Below are positions 35,154 to 48,900 of a stretch of DNA of 64,000 bases, piece after piece (positions within the stretch are counted from its first letter, which is position 1; each line of letters opens with the position of its first letter). The notes below the pieces were generated by a model. The model saw nothing but the letters and a program-made list of their open reading frames with translations. It searched no databases and was not told where the DNA came from. Location: NCBI GenBank assembly GCA_930367215.1, contig OV884056.1, forward strand, positions 84,889,285 to 84,953,284, written 5' to 3'. The position numbers and the translations under genes were made by a program. The stretch comes from Pollenia angustigena (lineage: Eukaryota > Arthropoda > Insecta > Diptera > Polleniidae).

Positions 35154-35440
35154 TAGTTGATTGTTTTCTTGAATTTGAACGGTTTGCTACCTATGGACCT
35201 GAACAGGGGGAAAAAGGTAAAAAACATCGAATTTGTTAAAGTTTTTTTGCGATTTTGATCTGTAAGATAAAGTTTTTTTGATTTTATATGTTCACAATTT
35301 TTGTTCTTTATGGCAAGGGCTACAATTTTGTGTCAGAGGATAAATCAAAATTCCTAACGGTTTGCGAGATATGACCTTAGAATATGATCACCAAGGCCCC
35401 AAATCTTTGGAGGCCCATAAAAAAGTGCATGGCTTTGGCC

Positions 35441-36702
35441 AAAACTGGGAGACACAGGTCTTTTTGTTTTTTTTTTTTTTTTGTTTGGTCTTTTATCACG
35501 AAGAGTTGTCCGGTTATTTTTTTTCGTGCTGCACTGTGTTATCTTTAAAATTACGACCTGTTTACATGGAGAGAATACCGGTAAGGCGGACGGAGGGACA
35601 CCGTTTGATCGGTTTGGATCGGTACATTAAAATGTAGCTGTAAAACTTATATTTGTATTAATATATTTTGTAAAAAGAAAAACGGCTGTTGATAAATGTT
35701 AGTCCACGATTAAGTATTAAAAAATTCTTTAATCTGGCAGAAATGAATGTATCGTTTTTAATTCAAAAAATTTCTTTTGACTTTTCAAATACACATTGCA
35801 CCATTAATTCTCAAGGCTTACTAAATATTGGATTTTAAGTTTAAAATAATTTTTTATAATAACAATTACCATCAACACTAACAAAATACTATTTTGTGGC
35901 ATAGCCAGCAAAGGTCTAGCATCTTTTTGTGTTCTCCCTTTCAAAAATATGTGCAGAGGGTTTAAACGCATGCATTAAGCAAACTTGCATTTTGTGCAAT
36001 AACACTCAATCACTAGAACCATTAAGTCCTTGAACAAAAAAAAAGGGAATGTATCGTGTTGCAAGGCACAAAACAATTGCCACAACAGCTTAAGCTTTAA
36101 AATAACAGCCAACCAGTTGACTAGAGAGCACGACATTACAAACTTTATTCACTTTTAGCCAATGCAAAAGCTTAAAAAGATAAACTTTTTAAGCAGACAA
36201 GACAGAAGAACACGAACGCTGTCAATGGATTGAAATTGTAAGAACCTGATTTGAACAAAGGCACCAAACAAACCACCACCAAGCAGAGAATTAATGTAGA
36301 TATTTTGAAAAAAAAAACGAAAGAAAAAAATCTATGGCAATTGTATAATAAATATTCGCAATAATAAATTTAAAAAAACTGTTTATCAACAGCTTGAAAA
36401 CAAATTTAAATGCGTTGGGTACTAGAAGTCAAAAAGAGCAAATCATAGTTTACAAACTGGTCTTGCAAGATTTATATTAAGATTTTTTTCTTTGGTTAAC
36501 TTATTTTTTTATTTTTCATTTATTAAGTTTATTACCTTTAAACAAACAAAATTTATTAGTTTAATCTAAATGCATTTTATATTTTTTTACTATAGTGCAA
36601 AAATACTCCTCAAACACACTCTTTATTCCCACCCTCTCTCCCACTAACTCTACCTAGTTAATCAGTTGTTTATGATTTCTTTTTGTATCTTTTTCTTTGC
36701 AG
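35441..36702. other. Upstream region of the first recognised kkv exon
   Basis: Probably intron or upstream DNA of kkv, given the acceptor at 36701-36702. A CT-rich stretch at 36590-36660 precedes it. No promoter element could be fixed by eye. Confidence 0.5.
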
Positions 36703-36956
36703 AGCCAATAAAACTTTATTTCAAAGAAGCCAACAACAACAAAATTATTAAAATTGGTAGCTTTTCGAATTCGCTTTATTAACCAGTTGAGTTGGGTTAA
36801 TTTGGTTGCGTGTGTGTGTGTGTGCAACCGTGGGATATAGAGAGAGATGTCTAATATAAGACATCGCCCTCTGGCCCCACCGGGTACGGGAGATAGTGAC
36901 GACAACTTCACAGATGATGAGAGTCAACCATTGACACAAGATATTTATGGCGGAAG
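36703..36956 (+). CDS. kkv: kkv exon with 5'UTR end and start codon (coding 36847-36956)
   Basis: A pyrimidine-rich tract and AG at 36701-36702 mark a likely acceptor, so at least one untranslated exon should lie upstream. The UTR part has a short TG repeat near 36810 and no earlier ATG. ATG at 36847 opens 36 codons (MSNIRHRPLAPPG... ending ...TQDIYGG) plus two bases. The donor is gtaagt at 36957. The Asp/Glu-rich N-terminus agrees with the fly protein as I recall it, which decides this start. Confidence 0.88.
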
Positions 36957-39900
36957 GTAAGTACCAGATAACCATATTACTTACGGATTATGTAAATATT
37001 TACAAACATATGAATACGAAGCTTAATATTTATTTGTTTATGATTAGAATAGAGGCTGGATTTAAAGGAATGTATTCATTCATTATTATTTACAGCATAC
37101 CAAAAGTATAAATAACCGGGTCCAACTTACGATTTTCGATATCTATCGAAATTATAATACAATACGAATGTAAAATTTGAACAAATTCGAATGTCGTAAT
37201 TTGCACTCAGAATAAATAAGAACTTAAATTTCTTTAGATTCTTTCGTTACGCAAAACTATCTAAAAATAAATACAAACTTTAACCATACAAATATCTACG
37301 AAGCTGTTGAATATAAAACTTTTTCAATATCGTCAAACTCCTACAATAGAAATTAGAAACATATAAAAATATTTAATTGATACTATTAATTTGTTTACTG
37401 TGACAAAATTAATTAATTTTTTAATTAATATCACAAATTTTTTAATTGGACACAATTTTTATTTGTTTTCTGTGTGCCTTGGAAACGCTAATTGTAGGAT
37501 TTAGTTTAAGCAGGACTTTTTCATAGTCCTTCTGCAATTGAAGACAGAATTGTACAAAAACTTGCATGTTAAAACCAAACCTTAAACTCTAAAAATAGTA
37601 CATATTATGTATATACAGTTCTAGGAATAAAAATACTTTACAGGATTAAAAGTACAATTTTTTAAAAGATCTATGTTTATTGATGGGAAAAGGGTAAATA
37701 TCCAATTTTTAAATACCTGGTAAATAGGGAAAATTGGGTAAGAATACCAGGGAATTTACCAATGGGTGGGTATAAACGTTTTGTACAATATTTGATAAAA
37801 AATTTATTGTTTAATTTAATCAATATTTGCTTCACTAATAAACACATACCTTCTTCACAATTTTGAATCAATATACTCTGGTTTATTATAGCTTATTGTT
37901 ATTTAAACAGCTTTTTAATATTTAATGACGTTTTTAAAAAATTTTTAAATCAAATTAAGTTTATTAACAGTTAATGATTGTCATATACATACGTTTGTGT
38001 TAATACCGAAAAAAATTCACATCAGGTAAATACCCGGTAGAAACCCATCTATATGTATGTTTAAGTTTTAAAGAATATAAATAAGCATAAAGATTAATTG
38101 TTGACAAAAGCAATATAAAACAAGTAAAAAAGTGCAGTCGGTCAAGCCCGACTATATGATACCCTACACCACAGTATTTTAAAACACATTTACGAGAGTG
38201 CACCCTATTTGGGACCCATGGAGAATCTATGCTTTAAATTTTATTAAAATCGGTTTTAAAGTGTTTGAGAGACAGAAATTGCCCCCTACCTCGCCTTGTG
38301 GTCCTATTTTTTTAAAGCTGCATAGTCTATGTAGCCAAATAAATATGAAAATATCTATGTTCTAAATTTCATTCAAATCGGTTTGAAAGTTTGTGAGGGG
38401 CAGAAATTGCTCTTACCTCCCCTTGTGGTCCTATTTTTTAAAAGCTGCGTAGCTTATGTGGCCATGTGAGTATGGATCTATCAATGTTCTAAATTTCATT
38501 AAAATCGGTTTGATAGTTTGTGAGAAGTAGAAATTGCCCCCTAACTCCCCTTATGGTCCTATTTTTGAAAACTGCATAGCTCGTGTAGCTATATAAATAT
38601 GGATCTATCTATGTTTTAAATTTTATTAAAATCGGTTTGATAGTTTCTGAGAGACAGAATATGTCCCTATCTCCCTTCGTGGTCCTATGATTCGGCCCAT
38701 TTTCAATAAGCTTGGTCACTGTGCTAAAAATAACCTAGCAGCCAAATGTTATCAAGCTATTTTTAAAATTGCGACCTGTACTTTGCGCACAAGGTTACAT
38801 GGACAGCCAGCCAGCCAGCCGGCCGGACATCTTTAGATCGGTATACTTTAAGGTGCGTCCAGGACCCATATTTTAAGGTTTTACACTAGGGCGACCGTTT
38901 TTTTTTTTATTTCTTATATTCTCCCCCCACAAATCGGTTCAGTTTTATGTAAAAAAAAAATACAAAAAAAAATTTCGTTGCGAAAAGTTGTGTTTTAGGG
39001 GGGGCGTCCGCCCCTCAAAATTTGTCTTCAAGCCATTTATTCAAATGTAATTTGTATGCAAAAGACTATCTCTTAAAAACAGCATTTTACAAGAATATGA
39101 TATATGGCAATATTTTAGCTCTTCTAGTCAAAAACATAAGCCTTAAAGAAAGTTTTTTGCTAAAATTAATATTTTAGAAAATAATTAAGAAAATAACAAC
39201 AAAACACCAAACTTTTTATATACGTTTTATATATATAAAAGGCGGATTTAATGTCAAGTGACCCAAATTCAAAATCGATGTCTTTCGATTTGGATGAAAT
39301 TTGCACCAATGTTAGTCCTATTGGATAGTAGCTTAGACACAAGTTTTCAACAAGATCGGTCAAAAAGTTTCTGAGTTAGAGGGGATCAAAATTTGCCATA
39401 CAGGTGTTCTTTCGGAATTGGGTATAAATATAAGTATATAAATATGAAAATAAGGTTATGAATTATAAAATTTTTTTTTTTTTAATGAAATAAATTAAAA
39501 AAACTGAAGTAAATTTTAAACTAAATGAAAACAGCATACCACGATTTCTATCTTAACTTAATTTACACATCATAAATTTATATACATAAAATTACTAGAA
39601 AGTCTTCAAATCTTTAACAAAAATTGTTTTTATTAAACAGAAGAAAACATTATTTTATAACTCTGTTGTTTTGTTGAGTACTTATAGTCATCCATAGTTG
39701 CAATTTTCTAAATTTTTTGAATATCTTTTAATCTTAAACATTTTCATGCATAACAAGTCTAAAGTATTTTCTCTATAATGAAAATTTTTTTAAACAAAAA
39801 TTAAACACAACTATAATTTGCATAAATTTTTCTCATGGAACGATTTCGAAAGCAAGAAAAGCGACAAAACGACTTAAATGAACTCAATGTTAATACAACC

Positions 39901-42900
39901 TTGAGTGTTTTATTTCCCGGACTTTCTAAATTTCCATGATCCTATACAAAATTTAGTTTGTTGCTGGGAAAGCCTGGGAACTTTATTAAAAAAACTTTGA
40001 AAAATTATAAAATATGTTTTTTTTTTTTAATAGTGTTTTAAAAATGAAACCCTTAAATTATATGTTGTTTCAATTGTTGATTAAAGTACTGGGGCCTGAT
40101 TCTGGCAGTCGTGATCGAGTACTTTCTCGTTTCGAAAGCAATTTGATATCTAATTATGTCAGTCAATACTTAACATGGGGTCTTCACCTGACAATTTTTT
40201 GTCATACCAAACGTGAAAGTCCATATAAAAAAAACTTTAAAATTTTTATCAACGTTTTTTTTATATGAAGTTTGACGTTTGTTATGACAAGAAATGGTCA
40301 GGTGAAGACCCTATGTAACGAATCGGAATTATTTTGTCAGTGTTGTAAAGCATTAATTTGTGTTTCACAATACTGAAAAAATAATCGTCTGAAGCTTTCG
40401 AATCGAGAAAGTATTTTACTTGTGCCATTTTAAGGATTTAATCCTGTTTTTAAAATATAAATAAATGACTTTGCAAGTTTAAATAGAGTAATTTTTAACT
40501 AGCTCACTTTGAGCCCTTTCTCACACGCAAAGTTTACTTTAAACGACGAGAATTTTTGCTAGTACATCAAAGTCTTTACTCGCCTCAAAACTTGTTTGCC
40601 TTCTGTCATATAGTCTGAAGACTTTACAAAGTAAAATTTGGTTGTGAGAAACGGGTCTTAAATATTTGAGGTGTTATCGTTTAATGTTCGATAATTCTGA
40701 CGGTAATCGATTTCCTAAGTTTTCTACGAAAAATGTAAAATTTATTTTTTTAAGGATGCTGGAAGGCTAATAGCAATTTTGATATTTTTTGGTTAAACGA
40801 AACCAAAACTTTTTAAACTAGATAAAAAAAAAATACCGAATGTTCTCGTTATAAATTTCTGGGAATAATAGAATTATTTTATTTTTATTATAAACTCTAA
40901 TAAAATTTTTAAAATGTAAAAAGATTTGTAAATTAAATTGTTAGTAATATTTTATAAATAATTGATGTACTTGTTTGTCATTTGATACTAAAGCGACTAC
41001 TGCAGTTAATGTTTGATTAATGAACCAATTAAAAGAAGAATATTAATTTACTAAAAAATTTAAATGTTCTCTATAAAGAACATTTTATCACGCAAGAGTA
41101 TCTTTAAAGCAGAGCTGGGTTTCCTCCATCATATTTCAATTTAAATTAAGATTTAAATCAATTTAATGTAATTGAAACCTAAATTTTAATTACAAGTACT
41201 TGTAAAATCAGTGAAAATTAACAAGTTAGATTAATTAAACAATATTTAGATACAATTACAGGTATTTATTATTGAAAATGTTTAATTACCAGGGAAACCA
41301 AAAATATGCAATTGCATGTTTTTCCTTGAGCGACCAATGAAGGCAGAAACAATATATTTATCCGTCTTAGAGCTTTTTATGAACTTTGGCATCGATTCGT
41401 TAGTGCATATTTTTGCATATTATACCGTTTGTAGCATTTTTTTGCATAAATTAGTTAAAAGAGCTTTTTGCAGCATTTTTAGATGCCTATAAGAGCTTTC
41501 GCAGTAAAAAAAATTTTTTGGCCGTCCGGCTGATTGCCCGTCTATGGTTATTTTGCGCTCATAATACAAGTCGCAATCTTGTAAATGATAATTTGATCAA
41601 ATTTGGTAGACACATTTAAATTGTACTAAGAACGAAATCTATGTAAATGGTGATGAGTATCGGTGTATAACTTTACATATTCCCATAAAAACTTCTTTGC
41701 AAATTAGACTCTTTGTGTCCGTAAACCATCTTATTATGTTGGCATTTAGATTAAATTCGCCCCAAAAATATTTTACCGCAAATTAAATTATTTTTGAATC
41801 AGTTTACATTCGCCCAAAACTCTCATCTATAAAAAGCTTTAACTTCCTTTAAAATGTTAACATTAATAATCAATTTAGGGACCGTCCCTAAAATCCCTTT
41901 AAGACAACAAATCACACATGGACGTTAATATCTAAATAGTATTCGGTACAAATAACTCTTATATGAATTTTTACCTCTTAACATAACTTTGTTTTTTTGA
42001 GCTCATCGTTTCCAAATAGCAGGGCTGTCAGATATGGCGATTTCTCGCCAAACGTGGCGATTTTATAACGTGTTTGGCGATGGGATTTTCCATTTGGCGA
42101 CTGGCGACTTTTGTGGCGATTTTTGATATAACTGGCGATTTACTCGGCTATTTTTACCATTCATATTTTTTCAGCGATTTTGAAATAAAAAATTTGCACT
42201 TTTGTTCACATAAGATGAGTTAGGCCTCTCCAGCTAAATATATATAAATATATACATGCATACTTTAAAAAAAGTCTGGCTAATTTTGTTCACATGATTT
42301 TTGTTTTATTGTCATTTAATTTGTCAACAATTTTTCGCTTTTTGATTTGGTTTGGCAGCGACTATTTACATTAAATGAATTACAAGTAAAAGCAAAAGTT
42401 TTTTTTTTTGACCAATGACAAATGAAGAAGTGGAAGAGATGGCAGTTTTTCAACTTCGACTGCAGTTTTTTAAACACTGCTTAAGTCTAATAGTACGTAT
42501 GCAGGTCAAAACACCAGTAATGAAATCGATGAGCCTGAAGTGTACGATCTTATAGACTTGTGTGCTAAATTTTAGTTTTTTCAACTAAATAAATTTTATC
42601 CATTTTATGTTAAAAAAAAAAAAAATAACAGTTACTAAACAAAATTTACTTTCGGCGACTTTTTTGTATTTTTCTCAGCTTTTGGCGATTTTTGACTGCA
42701 ATATTATATCAGCTTTTTTTTGTATGCAAAATTTAATTAAAAAAAACTAAAAAAGATTTCGAAAACTGAGCAAAATAGACGTTTGGCGATTTTTGGCGAT
42801 TTCTGACATCCGGTATGGCGATGGAGCTCAAAAAAATCTGACAACCCTGCCAAATAGGGTAAAATCTCGGAAATTCGTTTGTAAATACTACAGTGTTTGG

Positions 42901-45900
42901 TCTTTACCGGTTATCATTTTAGGATTGTTTTTATTAAATGGAACCGTTCTTAAATTGTTGAATATTTTGTTTTTATTTAATGAGCATTAAACGTGTTTTT
43001 TAGAGCATCCCAATAAAAAATTTTATCATATTGCGAAGCACTAATGGTACATTTAAAAAAATAAGCGCAGAATTATGCGCTACGCAATAAGACATACAGA
43101 AATGCAGTAAAGTAAGTGAAAAAACTCTCAACAACTTTTATAAAAAAAAAACAACATTTCAAGTGCTACGGCATTCCCTTACTACGAAGCAGGTTTGTAA
43201 GGGAGAATACTAAAAAATAACTGTATCAAAACATTCAGTGTGTAAAGCTGATCGTTACATCCAACAATTTTTTTATGCGCTGAATAATGCGCTTCATGTG
43301 TCAAAAATCTATTGCTTCAAAGTGGGAACTCGCCATATAAAATTCATGTCTTCCGTATGCGCAATGGTAAGCGCAACTCTTATGTTTCTCCCTTACAAAG
43401 CTGCTTCGTTGGAAGCTCCATTTTTTACTGGGATATTTCTGGGTTCCCTGTTAATTACTTATAACAAGTAAATGAAAATTTAATTAAGAAATACAATTAC
43501 TATTGAGCATAGATGTAATGTAATAAAAAGAAATCGGATTGACTTGAAATGTAAAGTAATGTTTAAGTACAATGACTTTTTGTTTTACCAGATTGCAAGT
43601 AATCTAAAAATAATCAAGATTCTGATAGATTACCGTAAATTAAATTAAAGTAATTCTAAATAACCCAAAAATAATATAATTACATTTTTAAAAAATTTTC
43701 TTTAAAATAGTTAAACTAGTTTTAGATTATTTAGGACTATTTTTAATTATTTAAGGATTATCTCAAGTAATCGTAATTATATTTAAATAAATATCAAAAG
43801 TAATTAAATCATAACTATTAAATATTTCTACACGATGTTCTTGTCCCACCATCTTTTTTTTTTTTTTTTTTGTTATAACAACAATTTTCTATCGTGAATA
43901 CGGTATTTATATAACTTTCCTCTCATGTCGCATAATGGTGAAGGGTATATAAGATTCGGCACAGCCGAATATATCACTCTCATTATTTTTAAGTCCAAGC
44001 TACTTTGATGAACGACAAACAACTTTGCACGACATGCAGATGAACATAACAAAATCCTTCAATGATTATTTATTATTAAATCAAATTGATGATAGCACTT
44101 TTTAGTGCTATCTAAATTCAAACCGGATCTTTTAAAGCCTCAAAACTTATTCTGCAAAAAGTAATTAAATTATTTCCAAATAAATATTAACGTGTCTTGC
44201 TTTATTTCTTTTTATAAATATTTAAATTTTTGTGATTATTATACGAGAATGAATTGGCTAAGATTTTATGGGTACATATTTAATCTTATTTTCAGCAACC
44301 ATTAATTTTTTATGCAATAGAATGGAATGTTAAAACCCCATGTAAGCTGTTTTGTGATAATTAGGTGGGGCTTAATAATATTATTTTATATTTGTAAAAA
44401 AAAATTAATTTTGTTTTGTGGCTATAAAAAAAGAAAGACGGATGTGTAAGTATACACTAGAGTTGTCAACCGATTAAGAATAATTCGATTAATCGATCAA
44501 AGAAATCCAAACTCTTGTTCGAATAATTTTTAAATGGCGATTTTCGAATAACAAATAAATCGATTAATTAATGTCGATTAATCGAACAATTTTTTTTTTA
44601 TTAAAAAATTAATTAAATAAAAGCTTAGGATTTGATTTATTCTTAGACGTTTTTCGTGATTTTGTAAAGGGTGGTCCCACCAAAACGCACGATGTTAATT
44701 GTAAATAAAACATAAAGTTTTTGGAAAATTATCTTTATATTTTTTATTATTATAGAAGGTTCTATGACACCTATTTGTGAAACAAAATATCGGCAAAATG
44801 CTCGCCACCTCTTCGGTGGCATACCTCTTTTCGATGGTCCATACATATTTTCATTGACTCTGAGATATAATTAAGGTTCAATATCGTTAATGTGCCGAAT
44901 AATCTCATCCTTTAGCTCTTGAATTGTTCTTGGCTTGTTTACGTAACCTTTTTCTTTTAACACGGCCGTTGAATTTCTCGCGCAAAAGAGCCATTGCTTC
45001 GTTGGATGTGTGGCAAGTGGCACTATTCTGTTGGAACCGCATATCTTCCATGTCCATATACTCAATTTATGGCTACAAGAATTCCGATATCATCTCGCGA
45101 TAGCGAACAGTTTTCACGGTAACTGCTTGGCCGACCTCATTGTCGAAGAAGTACGGTCCGATGACGCCACCAGCCCATATAAGAATTGGGCGAGCATGCG
45201 CAGGTGTTTTCACATTTCCTTGAGGGCTGTAGGAAATATCGCCCAAAGAAAAATGGCCCAAAAAAAAAATGAAAAATCGCCCAAAAAAATTGCATGTAAA
45301 ATTGGGCCTGATTTGATATGAAAAATGGCCCAAAATTTTTGGGCTATTTTTCGTTATTGTTGGGTGATTTTTCGTTTTTTAAATTTGGGTGATTTTTCAT
45401 ATGAAAAATAGCCCATTTTTTTGGGCCATTTTTCATTTTTAAAATTCTACCATAATCTTACATAGCAGAGAAAACCATGTTTTATTATGGTTGCAAACAA
45501 CAAAACTAATTTTCAAGAAACTAATTTTACCATAATATGGTTGTCGGCGACAATGATTTGGTTAAATTAAACATAATATGGGTAGAATTTTTTTAAAAAT
45601 GGTTTTGTAGCTTTTTTCTCTGGGTGTATATATTAAATATATATATATCGAAAATAAGGATTTTCTCTTCTATGGTATAACAAATACTGGCTTCGCTAAC
45701 TAAAGCTTCTCTGTATAGCCGGCCTTCGGCCGGGCGCAAGGATTTTCTCCTCTATGGTATAACAAAGACCGGCTTCGCTAACTAAAGCTTCTCTGCGTAG
45801 TCGGCCTTGTTCGTAAACAAGGCAGTTTTTCGAAGCTTTACTTAGCGAAACCGGTTTTTGTTAGACCATAAAGGAGAAAATCCTTGCGCCCGGCCGAAGG

Positions 45901-48900
45901 CCGGCTATACATAGAAGCTTTAGTTAGCGAAGCCGGTCTTTGTTATACCATAGAGGAGAAAATCCTTGCGCCCGGCCGAAGGCCGACTATACCGAGAAGC
46001 TTTAGTTAGCGAAGCCAGTATTTGTTATACCATACAAGATGAAATCCTTATTTTGGATATATATTTAATATATACACCCGGAGTAAAAGCTATAAAAATA
46101 TTTTATCCATATTATGTTTAATTTAACCAAATCATTGTCACCGACAACCATATTATGGTTAAATTAGTATCTTTAAAAAAATCACTTGAAATTTTAACGG
46201 TATTTTAAAAAATAATTTACACATTTTTGATTATAAGTTAAGTTGCGGACGTTATGACACTTTGCAAAGTGTCATAACGACCACGGTAAATTTCATATTT
46301 ACCTTTTTGGGTCATTTTTCATGTTCGCTTGGGCGATTCTTCATTTGGGCGATTTTTCATTTTTTTTTTGGGCCATTTTTCTTTGGGCGATATTTCCTAC
46401 AGCCATCCTTGAGATCCGGTTTGCTGCAATTTGCCCACAATTCTCATGATTGTGGACACATTTGGTCGATTATTCTGACGAATAAAACCATGAAATGTAT
46501 TCTGATTTGAGCGCCTATTTTCGTAAGAGGCTGAAAAATAGGAAAGCGCTGCTTTATTGCGTACCTCTCCATAATTGAATTTGTCAAAAACTGAAACAAA
46601 GAAATGTCAAATTCAGTTGGTAAAACAACTTGACATAAAGGTGTGACTCACAATTATAGGAAAGTTAAAAAATATTTTAGCCCTGTTTGTAATTAATCTC
46701 AGTGTTTAGTAAGAAAAATCGTGTTAAGTACGCATAGTATTTCAAAAATGTTGTTAATGTTCTTATTAAACAAATATTTGACAGGCAATTCTATCAGCTA
46801 TTTTCTTTTTAAATCAAACGTTAACAAATTTTCAAGGCAGGGAATTTTTCACTCTCGGGTGAAAAACTTTGATATAAACAAAAAGGTAAAAAAAATAAAG
46901 AATCGTTTTATATAAATTATATCTTGAAAGAACAAATTTTGTTAATTTATTATATTTTTTTTTTTTTTTTAATTTATATGTATATATCTTTGCCATTTGC
47001 GTAACTGTCACAATATTACCATTGAAAACGATGCCGTGGAAGACAATCCAACGACATCAAAAAATGCCGAGCTTGGTCCAATGGTAAAATACATAAAGAG
47101 AGACAGCGGTTGTTCTATAGAAGAAATTGAATGCAGAAGAATGGCTGAAGATGGTTGGTGTGCAAACGATTTTCCAAAATCCAAAGTAATATCGGATTAT
47201 TTAAGAATTAGGGGTTTTACGATGGGTTTAAGTAATACATAAAACGATATGGAAATATGATGAAAAGTTTTACGCATAAAAAAAACATGAAGTCAAAGCG
47301 AATTTGAGAAAAAAATAAAGAAGAAAACGGAATATTTTCCATAATTGAATATATGTAAATGGACAGATATATCTATTTAAAATATGTAACTTTTTTGTAA
47401 AAATAATTTTTTTTATTCGTTATTCTCATCGATAAATCGAATAATTTTTAAGGTTTAATCGTTTGATCGAACGAATAAAAACAATTATTTGAATTATTCG
47501 AACAAAGTTGAAAGGCGAATAATTGACAACTCTAGTATACACTCAGGCCTCCTTTTATGCGGATTCAAATTTACACGATTTTTAAATTAACGATTTTTTT
47601 CATTTTTACGGTTTTTGAAATTTTAAAAGTTTTGTTACCGATTTTAAATTAAACCAAGCTTGCATCACTGATATAATCCTTATAGTTTGTTTTATTTTGT
47701 GTTTTTCATATGCATAGCCAATACGTATGTATGAGTGTTTTCAAACTAATGAAGAGCACATAACATTAGTTTTACATCGAAGACGGTAAAAATAGAACCA
47801 AAAGTTAGGTGGAAGTTAGAAAAATTTAAATTTAAACTTTTCTGTCTTTTACGGTACAACATTGTTCTAAACACATGTACGCGTGTAAAGAAATTTGCAT
47901 AACTTTTAAACTAATATAGGTCCCATAATAAACATTTTACAATATGATAAGGACATTAAGGCCAATTTAGATTAAAATATAATAAAAAAATTAGAACTAA
48001 GTTAGAAAAATTTTGATTTAAATTGGTCCGGTATTACAGATGAAAAAATTTTTTTTTTTTTATTTAAATTTTTCTCATTTTCAATCGATTTTTTGTCAGA
48101 ATCACCAACAAATTTTTTTCGTTTGATTAGTTTTTAGTTTTAAATAATAATTCAAAAAAACTTTTTTTTTAAATGAAAAAACAATTTCAAAAAACATTTC
48201 TTTGAAAACGGCACTCTTATTCATATCGACTTGAACTATAGTTATGCCAAATATAAAGAAAATAAAGGAAACAACATAGTTTTGTTGGGTTGTCCGCTTC
48301 GCATATACATATTTTTTTATTTTGTTTTGATTTTTTTAATATTAATTTGAATTTATGCGGTTTTTCTGAATTTTGGAACAAATCATTATTTGTTATATGA
48401 AGCTAGAGTATCGTTTTATGCGAATTCAATTTATGCGATTTTTTTAGAACGCATCTATCGCATAAAGCGAGACCTGAGTGTATACGAAATATATGTATGT
48501 ATGTATTGAAAGGAAAGTTAACCACAAATTAATTATACGTTTTGTTAAATATATGTACATTTGTTTATAGATGACCTTTGTTATGCCCTCCAGCCAGGGT
48601 TGTTAGACTTTATTCTTCAAAAATTGTCAAAAGTTTTAACAAAATTCGCCAAAATCGTCACGAACATTTAACAAAATCGTCAACAAATCGTCAAATATTT
48701 AAATTTTACAAATTAGAGACAATTTATTGCATTGATTAGTTCAAAAATATAAATTTTGAGCAAGAAATTCTATTTATGATAAAGAAAGTGATATGGTTAA
48801 GTTTTATTCTATCTATTTCAGCAACTGAGCTTAAATATATTTATCATTTGAAAAGAAATACATAAGAAAAAATATATTTTCATAAAATCATTAAAAAAAA

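Larger units (their letters stand above)
32960..35440. repeat. Large inverted repeat enclosing the DD41D element
   Basis: The left arm (about 32960-33155, with a second related unit at 33370-33500) is the reverse complement of the right arm (about 35160-35440). For example, ctgttcaggtccataggtag near 33107-33128 recurs inverted near 35190-35212. The arms belong to another repeat family, and the DD41D element lies in the spacer between them. Confidence 0.75.
44458..47534 (+). mobile_element. hAT-type element in kkv intron 1, duplication gtatacac
   Basis: Perfect 8-bp duplications gtatacac at 44450-44457 and 47535-47542. Termini are TAGAGTTGTCAA and GACAACTCTA, with subterminal attcgattaatcg-like motifs in both orientations. 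The target is the tip of the Tc1-type element at 47540-48480. The interior holds a transposase remnant (46997-47239), a broken mariner-like gene and a large palindrome. Confidence 0.9.
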
